Shown: in pieces, positions 17,277 through 29,399 of the stretch
Numbering within the stretch: position 1 is the first letter of the stretch
Layout of the letters: every line of letters starts with the position of its first letter
Assembly (NCBI RefSeq): GCF_029626155.1
Contig: NZ_JARUBL010000001.1
Coordinates: 6,414,501 to 6,478,500, forward strand
DNA: 64,000 nucleotides
Direction: 5' to 3'
Source: Solwaraspora sp. WMMD1047
GTDB taxonomy: Bacteria; Actinomycetota; Actinomycetes; Mycobacteriales; Micromonosporaceae
Translations under genes and position numbers: made by a program
Notes under the pieces: generated by a model
What the model saw: the letters and a program-made list of their open reading frames with translations, nothing else
What the model was told of the DNA's origin: nothing
The model's database searches: none

Positions 17277-17715
17277 GAGGCAGCAAACCGGGACCCGGGG
17301 GCGGGAGAGCAGGCAGACCGCCGTCTTCCTCGGGATCTTCCTGACGATCCTGGCGGTGGTGGTCGCCACCGGCCTGCTGCTGCGTGCCAACGCGCCGGGA
17401 AACATGGGTACCGGCTTCCTGGTGGGAGCAGCCATCGGGTTGGTCGGTGTCGCGGTCGGGGCGTGGCGGTTGTCCAGGCGGCCGGACCGGACCACCACCT
17501 TCGAGCGGGCCTGGACCCAGACCGGCGACGAACGTGACGACGCCGTGCTGACCCGATCCCTGGCGGTGCTCGGCCTGCTCGCGGTCCCGCTCACCGGTGT
17601 CGCCGGGATCGCGATCGGGCTCGGCGCCTCGGTGGAGATGATGCTCGCCCTGCTGCTCCTGGCCGAGATCGCGGTCGGCGCGATCGCCTTCACGGTCGTC
17701 AACCGCCGGAGCTAG
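17266..17715 (+). CDS. Membrane protein paired with the XRE regulator
   Basis: 149 residues with four hydrophobic segments (FLGIFLTILAVVVATGLLL, GFLVGAAIGLVGVAVGAW, VLGLLAVPLTGVAGIAIG and MMLALLLLAEIAVGAIAF) and a soluble loop that carries TQTGDERDDAVLTRSLA. This resembles DUF2178-like membrane partners of YozG-type regulators. ATG 17266 has a GAGGAG site within the XRE gene; translation of the two is coupled. The function is unknown; a signalling or protective role beside the regulator is likely. Its 3' end overlaps the convergent TetR gene by 17 nt. Confidence 0.8.
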   Translation: MSTERQQTGTRGRESRQTAVFLGIFLTILAVVVATGLLLRANAPGNMGTGFLVGAAIGLVGVAVGAWRLSRRPDRTTTFERAWTQTGDERDDAVLTRSLAVLGLLAVPLTGVAGIAIGLGASVEMMLALLLLAEIAVGAIAFTVVNRRS

Positions 17716-18406
17716 GAATCGCCAGAATCGCGTCGATGCCGCGTACGAAAAGGTCGTCGTCGTTCCACCGGTCGTCGTCGAGGTGTCCGGAGGCGGTGAG
17801 GGTGGGATAGGCGTCGCGGTTCGCCGCGATGTGCCGGCGGGCCTCGGCGCGCGCCCCTGGGTCCTGGCTGCGACGCCAGGTGCTCTCGGTAAGCGCCGCG
17901 CCGATCACGTAGTTGGCAAGGGTCCGGGTGACGACGGCGAGTTGCACGCCGGTGAAGCCGCCCCGGACGAGCGCGGACTGCAGTGCTTCGGTGCGGGCCA
18001 GGACGTTGGGACCCAGCATCGGCCGTCCGATCAGGCCGGGCGCCCAGGGATGCCGGAGCATCACCGCCCGCCAGGCGCGGGTCAGCTCCCGTATCTCATC
18101 CCGCCAGTTGCCGCCGGCGTCCGGCACCCGGACCTCGCCGAAGATCTGGTCGAGCGCCAGGTCGAGAAGGTCCTCCTTGGCGCTGACGTGCCAGTAGAGC
18201 GCGGTCGGGGTGACCGCGAGACGTTGGGCCAGGCGGCGCATCGTCAGGTCCTCGTCGCGCTGCTCGTCGAGCAGCGCGACCGCCGCCTCGACGATGCGCT
18301 GCCGGGTCAGCGGGGTCGCCCGGCGCGGGCGGTCCGGCTCGGCCCGGAGCCAGACGGTACGGGCCGGACGCGGCCCTCGGGGATCGCTGAATCCGGTCGC
18401 ACTCAC
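17699..18406 (-). CDS. TetR-family regulator with TetR_C-type ligand domain
   Basis: 235 residues from a GTG. The HTH lies at residues about 32-75 (TRQRIVEAAVALLDEQRDED, then LTMRRLAQRLAVTPTALYWH). The C-terminal domain begins at LLDLALDQIFGEVRVPD and resembles the TetR_C class that binds drugs such as tetracycline. The N-terminal 30 residues are extra and Arg/Pro-rich. It is divergent from a 75-residue gene and separated from it by a 43-bp palindrome that is the likely operator. Confidence 0.85.
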   Translation of the reverse strand: MSATGFSDPRGPRPARTVWLRAEPDRPRRATPLTRQRIVEAAVALLDEQRDEDLTMRRLAQRLAVTPTALYWHVSAKEDLLDLALDQIFGEVRVPDAGGNWRDEIRELTRAWRAVMLRHPWAPGLIGRPMLGPNVLARTEALQSALVRGGFTGVQLAVVTRTLANYVIGAALTESTWRRSQDPGARAEARRHIAANRDAYPTLTASGHLDDDRWNDDDLFVRGIDAILAIPSSGG

Positions 18407-18422
18407 CCGACCGATCCTAGTA

Positions 18423-18465
18423 CGGTGCTCAGGTGATTTAACGTTGTTAAGTCACCTGAGCACCG
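18423..18465. promoter_or_regulatory. 43-bp palindrome in the tetR/75-residue gene control region
   Basis: Two 20-bp arms (18423-18442 and 18446-18465) around a central GTT are complementary except for one pair. The core reads TTTAACGTTGTTAA and the outer arms GCTCAGGTGA/TCACCTGAGC. It lies 17 bp from the tetR start and 16 bp from the divergent start, so it covers both promoters. It probably holds the TetR-type operator; the outer arms are longer than a TetR dimer needs. Confidence 0.7.
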
Positions 18466-18481
18466 GTAAGGAGGAAGCGCG

Positions 18482-18709
18482 ATGCCACTGGTGCGGATTC
18501 TGGTGGACTGCGACCGGTCCACCGCCCGCCGCGTGCTGGAGCTACACCAGGCCGGGAAGGTGCACCGCGAATCCCGGGACGCCGCCCGCGACGAGGTCTG
18601 GCGCCGGGGTCACACCCCCGCCGCCGACCCGGTCTTCGTCGGCACCACAAACGGTGCCCCCGTCCGGCTCATCTACGACGTCAGGGTTCACGCCAACACC
18701 ACATCCTGA
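18482..18709 (+). CDS. 75-residue hypothetical protein, likely TetR target
   Basis: Small soluble protein (MPLVRILVDCDRSTARRVLE at the N-terminus, LIYDVRVHANTTS at the end) of no recognised family. The ATG has a strong AAGGAGGAA ribosome site. It is divergent from the tetR gene across the palindrome, so it is probably under that repressor. No membrane segment is present. Confidence 0.65.
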   Translation: MPLVRILVDCDRSTARRVLELHQAGKVHRESRDAARDEVWRRGHTPAADPVFVGTTNGAPVRLIYDVRVHANTTS

Positions 18710-18750
18710 TGGGCTACGCCGTCACCCGCGCCGCGTCGTTCAGCCCTCGA

Positions 18751-19428
18751 TCAACCGCCCCTGCCGACCTGCTGTTGGCGCTGGGTGATCGCGTAGCCGA
18801 CCAGGAAGAGGACCACCGCGTTCAGGATGTGCCAGAGGAAGTGGGAGCCGACCGGGAACTGCCCGCAGAGCGGCTCGTCCAGGGTCCGCAGCGTCAGCGA
18901 CAGCGCGAACACGGCCGCCGCCCGCAGCAGCAGCCCGGCGACCCTCGGCGCGGGTGGCCGGGCCGTGTAGCGGACCGCCACCCCGAGGCCCACCAGCCCG
19001 AGCAGCGCCGGCAGGTAGCCGCCGAGCGTCGCGTCGGTGCCACCGACGGCGGCCAGCGCCGCGTTCACGCCGACGGCGAACCCGAGGTAGGCCGGGGCGG
19101 CCAGCCAGGCCCACCGCCACCGGATGCCCCAGGTCCACCGCGCCAGCACCACCACGGCGGTCAGGATGAACGCGATGATCGCCAGCGAGTCCAGCGCGCC
19201 GGTCAGCCGGGTGGCCGCGGTGTGGAACGCCAGGCTGGCCAGCCCCACGACGGCCAGCAGCGCCGGCAGCAGCCGGACGCTCACCGGTGCCCGGTGCCGC
19301 TGCCCGGCCTGCAGCCAGCCGAGCAGCGCGGCGGCGAGCAGGAAGGCGAGGTTGCTCACCGCGTTCGCCGGCTCCCCCCACCGGCCGGGGTCGATCCGCT
19401 CGCAGTAGGCGTCGACGTAGTCGGTCAT
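18751..19428 (-). CDS. Ceramidase-like (CREST superfamily) membrane protein
   Basis: 225 residues with about seven membrane segments. The alkaline ceramidase/PAQR pattern is present: an early NAVSNLAFLL, then SLAFHTAATRL with Ser and His, and a late GSHFLWHILNAVVLFLVGYA with two His. In the CREST superfamily these residues bind a zinc ion for lipid amide hydrolysis. The ATG at 19428 overlaps the CPBP gene stop (ATGA). The true substrate in bacteria is unknown. Confidence 0.75.
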   Translation of the reverse strand: MTDYVDAYCERIDPGRWGEPANAVSNLAFLLAAALLGWLQAGQRHRAPVSVRLLPALLAVVGLASLAFHTAATRLTGALDSLAIIAFILTAVVVLARWTWGIRWRWAWLAAPAYLGFAVGVNAALAAVGGTDATLGGYLPALLGLVGLGVAVRYTARPPAPRVAGLLLRAAAVFALSLTLRTLDEPLCGQFPVGSHFLWHILNAVVLFLVGYAITQRQQQVGRGG

Positions 19429-20081
19429 CGCCCGGCCGCGCCGTGGTAGAAGAACTCGCCGAGCCCGACAGTGAAGACCATGACGCCGTAGAGGGCGTGC
19501 TCGACCGAGACCGTCAGCAGCGACCGGGTGCGCTGGTAACGGCGGGCGAACAACCAGCCGCCGACCAGCGTGACCAGCACGGCGAACAGGTTGCCGAAGA
19601 TCAGGTGGGCGAAGCCGAACGCGGCGGCGCTCGCGGCGGCGGCACCCCGGCCCGTGCCGAACACCGGCGCGTAGCGGTGCAGCAGAAACGCCCGGAACAG
19701 CAGCTCCTGCGGATACACCGAGAAGAGCGGGTAGAGCACCACCACCGCCGACCAGAGCAGCGGATCCTGCCGCGGCAGGTCGAACAGCCGGCCCTCGTCG
19801 TAGCCCGCCACACCCACCACGGCCAGCACGGTCGCCACCGCCCACAGGCCGACGACGGCCGGCAACGCGGCCCGCAGCGCACCGCCCCGCAGCAGATCCC
19901 GCCGATCGAAGCCAGGCTGACGACGCAGATACCAGACCACCGCCACCCCGGCGACGACGAGCAGCGGAACCGGCCCCCCGGGAACCGCAACGAGCACATA
20001 CCCGCCGACCAGCACGAAGAAGACCAGCAGATACTCCACGCCCAGCCACCACCACCGCACGGAACGCGTCCCCCCGGCCAT
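19425..20081 (-). CDS. CPBP-family (CAAX-like) intramembrane protease homologue
   Basis: 218 residues with six or seven hydrophobic segments. The CPBP motifs are YPQELLFRAFLLHRY (motif 1, with Gln for the first Glu of EExxxR), AFGFAHLIFGN (motif 2, FxxxH) and SVEHALYGVMVF (motif 3, H). The start is the ATG at 20081; a GTG three codons earlier is possible, and neither has a clear ribosome site. It overlaps the ceramidase-like gene and is probably made together with it. Confidence 0.8.
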   Translation of the reverse strand: MAGGTRSVRWWWLGVEYLLVFFVLVGGYVLVAVPGGPVPLLVVAGVAVVWYLRRQPGFDRRDLLRGGALRAALPAVVGLWAVATVLAVVGVAGYDEGRLFDLPRQDPLLWSAVVVLYPLFSVYPQELLFRAFLLHRYAPVFGTGRGAAAASAAAFGFAHLIFGNLFAVLVTLVGGWLFARRYQRTRSLLTVSVEHALYGVMVFTVGLGEFFYHGAAGR

Positions 20082-20168
20082 GCCGCTCACGCTAGATCGA
20101 CACCCACCTCCCCCCGACCCACCACACATGAACATCCGATGTCCACCTGCCCGGTCCCACCCGGTTCA

Positions 20169-20237
20169 CCTTGATCAGATGATGAAAAGGGGCGCTACCA
20201 GGCGCCTGTCACGACCGTTCTCATCATTTGATCAAGG
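20169..20237. repeat. Inverted repeat with TGATCA arms
   Basis: CCTTGATCAGATGATGA (20169-20185) and TCATCATTTGATCAAGG (20221-20237) are complementary except for one pair, around a 35-nt middle that itself holds GGCGCT/AGGCGCC. It lies between the CPBP gene start and the ABC gene end, so it may be a terminator for the ABC operon or a small palindromic element. The AT-rich arms differ from the surroundings. Confidence 0.6.
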
Positions 20238-20250
20238 AACGGTGGGAGCA

Positions 20251-21981
20251 TCAGCCGTGCCAGGAGTGCCAGAGGGCGGCGTAGGGGCCGGCGGCGCGGA
20301 CCAGGTCGTCGTGGGTGCCGAGTTCGGTGATGCGGCCGTCGGCGAGGACCGCCACCCGGTCGGCGTCGTGCGCGGTGTTCAGGCGGTGGGCGATGGCGAT
20401 CACCGTCCGGCCGGTCAGCACGGCGGCCAGCGCCCGCTCGGTGCGGCGGGCCGTCGTCGGGTCCAACGCGGCCGTCGCCTCGTCCAGGATCAGGATGTGC
20501 GGGTCGGCCAGCACCAGCCGGGCCAGCGCGAGCTGCTGCGCCTCGGCGGCGGTCAACTCACGCGCCCCGTCGCCGAGTTCGGTGTCGAGGCCGGCGGGCA
20601 GGTCGGCGTACCAGTCGGCCCCGACGACGACAAGCGCGGACCGCACCTGGTCGTCGGAGGCCCCCGGGGCGGCGAAGGTCAGATTGTCGCGCAGCGACCC
20701 GATGAAGACGTGGTGCTCCTGGGTGATCAGCGCGATCCGGCGGCGGCGTTCGGCCGGGTCCAGGGCGGTGACCGGGCAGCCGCCGATGCTCACCTCCCCG
20801 GCGCTCGGCGCATCGATCCCGGCCAACAGCCGGGCCAGCGTCGACTTGCCGGCGCCCGACGGGCCGACGATGGCGAGCCGTTCGCCGGGCCGCACCGCCA
20901 GGTCGATGCCGTGCAGCACCTCCGGGCCGTCGCCATAGGCGAACCGCGCCCCGCGTACGACCAGCCGCCGGTCGGCCGGCACCGTGGTCACCCCGCGCGG
21001 CTCCGGCGGAACCTGGCCGACGCCCAGCACCCGGGCGAACGAGGCGAGGCCACGCTGGGCCTGCTCCAGCCACTGGAGCAACCAGTCCAGCGGCGCAATC
21101 GCCTGCTGCAGGTAGAGGGCGGCGGCGACCACGGCGCCGATGGTCACCATGTCCCGGCTGAGTAGGTAGCCGCCGATCAGCAGCACCGCGGCCACCGGCA
21201 GCGGGTAGCTGCCCTCCACGGCCGGGAAGAACACCGACCGCAACGCCAGAGTCGCCCGGCGGGTCGTCCACACCTGGCCGATCCGCTCCCGGCCGTACCG
21301 CTCCCGCTCGGCACCGAGGCCGAGCGCCTCCACGGTGCGGGCACCCTCTGCGGTGGTGGTCAGCGCGTCGGTGAGCGCGGCGGTCGCCGCCCCCTCCGCC
21401 AGGTAGCGGTCCCGGGCCCGGCGCAGGTACCAGCGGGTGGCCAGGTAGATCGTCGGCAGCCCGGCCAGCGCCGCCAGACCGAGCAGCGGGTGCAGCAGGA
21501 AGACCGCGCCGAACAGCAGCGACAGCTGCGCCGAGGCGATGATCACCACGGGCACCACGTCGCGGACCATGGTGCCGACCGTCGCCACGTCCATCGAACT
21601 GCGGGTGGCCAGGTCCCCGGTGCCGGCCCGCTCGACCGCGGCGACCGGCAGCGCGAGCGTACGGTGCACGAAGTCCTCCCGCAGCCGGGAGTTCGCCCGC
21701 TCCCCGAGTCGGTGGCTCGCGTAGTGGGCGTACCGGGTGAGCAGGGCCTGCAGCAGCGCGGACCCGCAGATCGCCAGCGCCAGCCGGTCCACCGTGGAGA
21801 CCCCGGCCCCGCCGGTCACCTCGTCGACGATGACACCGATCAGCCAGGGCGGGACCAGGGCGGTGACCGCGGCGGCCAGGTGCAGCGCGAGGACCACCCC
21901 GATCGCCCGCCGGTCCGCCGCCAACAGCTGCCACGCCGCCCGGCGGGCCGCCGGCCGGTCCGCCACCGGCAACCCGGTCAC
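20251..21981 (-). CDS. ABC exporter half-transporter with intact Walker motifs but degenerate signature
   Basis: 576 residues: an N-terminal ABC transmembrane type 1 domain (residues 20-310, six segments) and a C-terminal nucleotide-binding domain. Walker A GPSGAGKST (373-381), Walker B ILILDEA (496-502) and the H-loop His532 are intact. The LSGGQ signature is replaced by ELTAAEAQQ (about 475). The upstream half-transporter has the reverse: a good signature and lost Walker motifs. The GTG start overlaps that gene's stop (GTGA), so they form a heterodimer with one working ATP site. The substrate is unknown. Confidence 0.88.
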   Translation of the reverse strand: MTGLPVADRPAARRAAWQLLAADRRAIGVVLALHLAAAVTALVPPWLIGVIVDEVTGGAGVSTVDRLALAICGSALLQALLTRYAHYASHRLGERANSRLREDFVHRTLALPVAAVERAGTGDLATRSSMDVATVGTMVRDVVPVVIIASAQLSLLFGAVFLLHPLLGLAALAGLPTIYLATRWYLRRARDRYLAEGAATAALTDALTTTAEGARTVEALGLGAERERYGRERIGQVWTTRRATLALRSVFFPAVEGSYPLPVAAVLLIGGYLLSRDMVTIGAVVAAALYLQQAIAPLDWLLQWLEQAQRGLASFARVLGVGQVPPEPRGVTTVPADRRLVVRGARFAYGDGPEVLHGIDLAVRPGERLAIVGPSGAGKSTLARLLAGIDAPSAGEVSIGGCPVTALDPAERRRRIALITQEHHVFIGSLRDNLTFAAPGASDDQVRSALVVVGADWYADLPAGLDTELGDGARELTAAEAQQLALARLVLADPHILILDEATAALDPTTARRTERALAAVLTGRTVIAIAHRLNTAHDADRVAVLADGRITELGTHDDLVRAAGPYAALWHSWHG

Positions 21982-23834
21982 CGCCGTACCTCCTCGGTGT
22001 CGCGGGCCACCAGCGCCCGGTAGCCGGGCTCCCGGGCGAGCAGCTCGGCGTGGCTGCCGGTGGCGACCACCCGACCGTCGCGCAGGTACGCCACGGTGTC
22101 GGCCCGCTCCAGCAGCAGCGGGGAGGTGGCGAGCAGCACCGTGGTCCGGCCGGACCGGGCCGTGCGCAGCCGGTCGGCGATCCGGGCCTCGGTGTGGGCG
22201 TCCACCGCCGACGTCGGGTCGACCAGGATCAGCACCTCCGGCTCGGCGAGCAGGGCCCGCGCCAGGCGTACCCGTTGCCGTTGGCCGCCGGAGAGGGTGC
22301 GGGCCCGCGCGCCGACCTCGCTGTCCAGCCCGGACGGCAGGGCGTCGGCGACGTCCTCGGCGGCGGCCGTCCGCAGCGCGGCCCGGATCTCGGCGTCGCC
22401 GCCCGTCGTCCGGCCGGCCCGCAGCACGTCCCGCAACGTCCCGGCGAACAGGTACGACTCGTGGTCGGCGAGCAGCACCCGGGCCCGCACCTCGGCCAGC
22501 TCGATCGCCGTCAACGGCACCCCGCCCCAGCTCACGTCGCTGGGCGCGAACCGGGCGAGCCGGTCGGCCAGCGCGCCGGCCTCGGCCGGATCGGCGGCGG
22601 CCACCCCGACCAGCCGACCGGCCGGCACGGTCAGCCCGGTGGCCGGATCCCGCAGCTCGGCCGCCCGATCCGGAGCCGGCCAGGGCTCCCCACCGACCCA
22701 GCCGCTCCCGCCAGCCTCGGCGGACGAGCCGCCCCCGCCAGCCTCGGCGGACGAGCCGGCCCCGCCAGTCGAGCCGGCGACCGCCCTGCCAGGGCTGTCG
22801 GCTTCGGCGGTCGAGCCGTCGACCGGGTCGGGGGTGAGGTTGAGCAGAGCGACGATCCGGCGGGCCGAGACCCGGCCTCGGATGGTCTGGCGGGTGCCCT
22901 CCAGCAGGAACCAGACCGGCACCATCAGCACCGCCACATACCCGTAGGCGGCGACCAGTTGGCCGATGGTGATGGTGCCCTCGGCGGCCAGCCGGGCGGC
23001 CAGCCAGACCACCGCGGCCAGGAACAGGCCGGGGATCACCAGGGTGAGCGCCTGCACCCAGCTGCCCACCGCACCGACCCGGTAGCCCTTGGCCAGCAGT
23101 GCCTGCGACCGGGTGGCGTACCGGCGGGCGAAGAGGCCGCGACCGCCGACGCCGGCCAGCACCCGCAGCCCGGCCACGATGTCGCCGGCCCGGGTGGTGA
23201 GCTCGCCCTGCTCGCGCCGGTAGGCGGACTCGACCCGCTCCAGCCGGCGCAGCAGCGGGCCGACCGCCAGCCCGACCGCCGGCACACCCACCAGGATGCA
23301 GAGCGCCAGCGTCGGCGACACCGACCAGAGCAGCACGGCGACCACCGCGTACGCGATCACCGCCCCGACCCCCGGGCCGGTCATGGTCAGCACCTGCGAG
23401 GTGTGCACGATGTCGGAGCCGCCGACGGTGGCGACCTCACCGGCGGCGAGTTTGCGGGGCAGCACAGCGCCGATCCGGGTGAGCTGGCGCAGCAGCACGG
23501 CCGCCGAGCGGGCGCTGGCGTCCTCGCGTACGAAGGTCATCGTGCGGTGTCGCATGATGCCCGCGTAGGCCAGTAGCAGCCCGGCGACGACGATCGCGGC
23601 GACCCAGAACAGCAGCGCCCGGTGGTCGCCGGTCCGCAGGCCGTCGTCGATGGCGCGGGCGATCAGGTACGGCCGCAGCGCCAGGCCGACCATCCAGATC
23701 GTGCCGATCGCGGCGCCGCGCAGCACCCGCCACGGCTGGCTGCGCACCAGCCACCAGATGTAGAGCAGCGGCCCCCGGGTGTCCGGCGTCCCGGGATCGG
23801 AGTGCGGCAACCGGAGGGACACTCGATCCACCAT
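21978..23834 (-). CDS. ABC exporter half-transporter with degenerate Walker A/B
   Basis: 618 residues: a type 1 exporter membrane domain (residues 20-320), a Gly/Ser/Ala linker with imperfect repeats (SSAEAGGGGSSAEAGGSGW region), and a nucleotide-binding domain. The expected Walker A GxxGxGKS/T reads VGVAAADPAEAGALAD and lacks the Gly-Lys-Ser/Thr core. Walker B reads VLILVDPTSAVD, lacking the DE pair. The signature RTLSGGQRQRV is intact. The ATG at 23834 gives a start MVDRVSLRLPHS; a longer open frame upstream is an artefact. It can only work with the 20251 product. Confidence 0.87.
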   Translation of the reverse strand: MVDRVSLRLPHSDPGTPDTRGPLLYIWWLVRSQPWRVLRGAAIGTIWMVGLALRPYLIARAIDDGLRTGDHRALLFWVAAIVVAGLLLAYAGIMRHRTMTFVREDASARSAAVLLRQLTRIGAVLPRKLAAGEVATVGGSDIVHTSQVLTMTGPGVGAVIAYAVVAVLLWSVSPTLALCILVGVPAVGLAVGPLLRRLERVESAYRREQGELTTRAGDIVAGLRVLAGVGGRGLFARRYATRSQALLAKGYRVGAVGSWVQALTLVIPGLFLAAVVWLAARLAAEGTITIGQLVAAYGYVAVLMVPVWFLLEGTRQTIRGRVSARRIVALLNLTPDPVDGSTAEADSPGRAVAGSTGGAGSSAEAGGGGSSAEAGGSGWVGGEPWPAPDRAAELRDPATGLTVPAGRLVGVAAADPAEAGALADRLARFAPSDVSWGGVPLTAIELAEVRARVLLADHESYLFAGTLRDVLRAGRTTGGDAEIRAALRTAAAEDVADALPSGLDSEVGARARTLSGGQRQRVRLARALLAEPEVLILVDPTSAVDAHTEARIADRLRTARSGRTTVLLATSPLLLERADTVAYLRDGRVVATGSHAELLAREPGYRALVARDTEEVRR

Positions 23835-23997
23835 AGCCACTCGTATCCGTCGTCTCGCGTGGATTTCCGGCCGACCGCCATGAGGCGGGCAAGCGGGTTC
23901 GAGGTGAGCCGGCACGGGTGCCGGATTGTCGGCCCCCTTCGATACCGTGCGGATGCCCGACATCGGGAAACCAGCCGGCAAGCGAAGGAGAGTCCAG

Positions 23998-24588
23998 ATG
24001 GCCGACACCGCCTCCACTGCGGACCTGGAACCGGCGGCCCGCGCGCTGCGCGGGTTGCTGCCCGCAGTGACCGACGACAGGCTCACCAACCCGACACCGT
24101 GTGCCGGATGGACGGTCGGTGATCTGCTCGACCACCTGCTGGGGCTGACCGTCGCGTTCCGGATGGCCGCGGCGAAGGCACCCGACCCGGCCCCGGGCGG
24201 CCCCGCCGAACCCTCCGCCGTCAACCTCCCCGCCAGCTGGCGCGAGGACCTCTCGGAACGGCTCGACGCGCTGGTGGCCGCCTGGCGCGACCCGGCCGCC
24301 TGGACCGGCGAGACCGCGGTCGGCGGGGCCAACCTGCCCGGCGCCATCATGGGGGTGGTCGCCCTCAACGAGCTGACGCTGCACGGCTGGGATCTGGCCC
24401 GCGGCACCGATCAGCCGTTCGAGCCGGACCCGCGCACCGTCGAAGCGGTGCACGGGCTGGTCTCGCACCAGGCCAGCGACGACGGCACCCCGGGACTGTT
24501 CGGCCCCCAACTGCGCCCCGACCCGGACGCGCCGCTCTTCGACCGGGTGCTGGCGCTCGCCGGTCGCGACCCCGACTGGAAGGGGTAG
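23998..24588 (+). CDS. TIGR03086-type DinB-like metal-binding protein
   Basis: 196 residues of the DinB/mycothiol-dependent maleylpyruvate isomerase-like fold. Opening helix ADLEPAARALRGLLPAVTDD, then TNPTPCAGWTVGDLLDHLLG with the typical W-T-V-x-D-L-L-x-H motif, and a second metal-site motif NELTLHGWDLARGT. The His residues (of DHLL and LHGWD) are the likely metal ligands. ATG 23998 follows AAGGAGAG. It is probably a mycothiol-dependent detoxifying transferase; the substrate is unknown. Confidence 0.85.
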   Translation: MADTASTADLEPAARALRGLLPAVTDDRLTNPTPCAGWTVGDLLDHLLGLTVAFRMAAAKAPDPAPGGPAEPSAVNLPASWREDLSERLDALVAAWRDPAAWTGETAVGGANLPGAIMGVVALNELTLHGWDLARGTDQPFEPDPRTVEAVHGLVSHQASDDGTPGLFGPQLRPDPDAPLFDRVLALAGRDPDWKG

Positions 24589-24591
24589 CGG

Positions 24592-25113
24592 TCAGGCGGT
24601 CGGGCCGGCGGACGCCGGCCGTTGCCGCAGCGGATAGTCCCGCCGCGGTTGCCAACGCGCCTCGCCGTTGTGGGAGAAGAGGGTGAACCGGTCGACGTCG
24701 AAGACGGCGGAGAAATCAGCCAGATCCTCGTACGCGCGGTCCAGCGCCGCCGGCTCGACGTCGTGGGCCACCGTGACGTGCGGGTGGTACGGAAAGCGGG
24801 TCTCCCGGCGCAACTCCGGCGCCGCCCTGATCGCCTCGGCGAGCAGTTCGCACTCGCCGATGCCGGACGCCACCGCGACGAAGACCACCTCGGTCACCGG
24901 CCGGAACGTGCCGGTGCCCCGCAGGTGCAGGGTGAACGGCGGATGGGCGGCGGCCACCAGCGCCAGGTGCGCCTCCACCGCCGGCAGGCTGGCCAACGGG
25001 ATCTCCGTCGGGCCGAGCAGGGTCAGATGCGCCGGCACGTACGCGGCCTGCGGGTCACCGGCCTCGGCCCGGCGGCGGGTCAGGAAGCTGCCCCACGGCT
25101 CAGGGATGTCCAC
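24592..25113 (-). CDS. 2'-5' RNA ligase family protein (LigT/2H phosphoesterase)
   Basis: 173 residues with the two catalytic HxT motifs of the 2H phosphoesterase superfamily: AHLTLLGPTEIP near residue 30 and HPHVTVAHDVEP near residue 112. Family members act on 2',3'-cyclic or 2'-5' phosphodiesters in RNA or nucleotides. The GTG start (DIPEPWGSFL) has no better alternative in frame. Its 3' end faces the TIGR03086 gene with only 3 bp between stops. Confidence 0.85.
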   Translation of the reverse strand: MDIPEPWGSFLTRRRAEAGDPQAAYVPAHLTLLGPTEIPLASLPAVEAHLALVAAAHPPFTLHLRGTGTFRPVTEVVFVAVASGIGECELLAEAIRAAPELRRETRFPYHPHVTVAHDVEPAALDRAYEDLADFSAVFDVDRFTLFSHNGEARWQPRRDYPLRQRPASAGPTA

Positions 25114-25180
25114 GGCGACACCGACCCGGGTCGACGCGCCCTCGACCTCCGGCTCGTAGCGTTCTCCCCGTCCGATCGGG

Positions 25181-28295
<3,115 letters not shown>

Positions 28296-29399
28296 CCGCC
28301 GACCGGCACCACGGCGACCCGGGCCACCCGCCGCCCGTCCAGGGCCGCCACCCGCAGCAGCCAGCCCGAGCCACCGCCGGCCGGTCCGGCGCCGTCGGCG
28401 CGATCAGCCCGATCGGCGCGGTCCGGGTCGACCGGGTCGACCGGCACCTCGTCGCCGTCGACCGGGAGCCGGCCGAGCGCGCACATCACGAAGCCGCCGA
28501 CCGTCTCGTACGGGCCGGTGGGTAGCAGCAGGCCGGTCTGCTCGGCGAAGTCGGCCAGGTTGAGCCGGCCGTCCACCTCGGCCGGCGCGCCGGCCGGGGC
28601 CGGGTCGGGCGCGTCGTCGTACTCGTCGTGGATCTCCCCGACCAGCTCCTCGATCAGGTCCTCCAGGGTGACGATGCCGGCGGTGCCGCCGTACTCGTCG
28701 ACCACCACGGCCAGGTGGTGCCGCTCGCGGCGCATCTCGGTCAGGGCGGCGAGCACCCGTTTGCTGCCGGGTAGCTGCTTGACCTCCCGGGTCAGCTCGC
28801 CGATCGTGGTGCGCGGGTCGCCGTCGGGGCGCAGCAGCACGTCGCGCAGGTGGACGAAGCCGACCACGTCGTCGTGGGTGCCGTCGATCACCGGGTACCG
28901 GGTGTGCGTCTCGGCGCGTACCAGGTCGGCGGCCTCGGCCAGCGACAGCCCGGCGGCGAGGAAGACCACCTCGGTGCGGGGCATCATCACCTCGCGGACC
29001 GGGGTGGCGCCGGCCTCCAGCACCTCGTCGATGATCCGCCGTTCGACCGGGTCGAGCACGGTGTTCGCGGCGACCAGGTCGCGCAGCTCGGCCTCGCTGA
29101 TCTGTTCCCGGCCGGCGGTGGGGCTGGCGCCGAGCAGGGCGGTGACCGCCCGGGTGGCGGCGTCCGAGGTCCGGACCACCAGCCGGGCGAGTACGCGGGC
29201 CAGCGGGCCGGGCTGCCGCTGTGGGCTCCGGTTCGGCCGTCGCCGGATCCCGGTTCCGCCGGATTCCCGCATGCCAGAGATGGTAGACACCAACGGCCCG
29301 TTCCGGGCGGGTCCGGGCGGAGCCGACGATGTTCGACTCTGTTGATGCCTGACGGAATATGGTGGAATGCTAGGCGGCCACCGGCGCGGAGGGAGCGGC

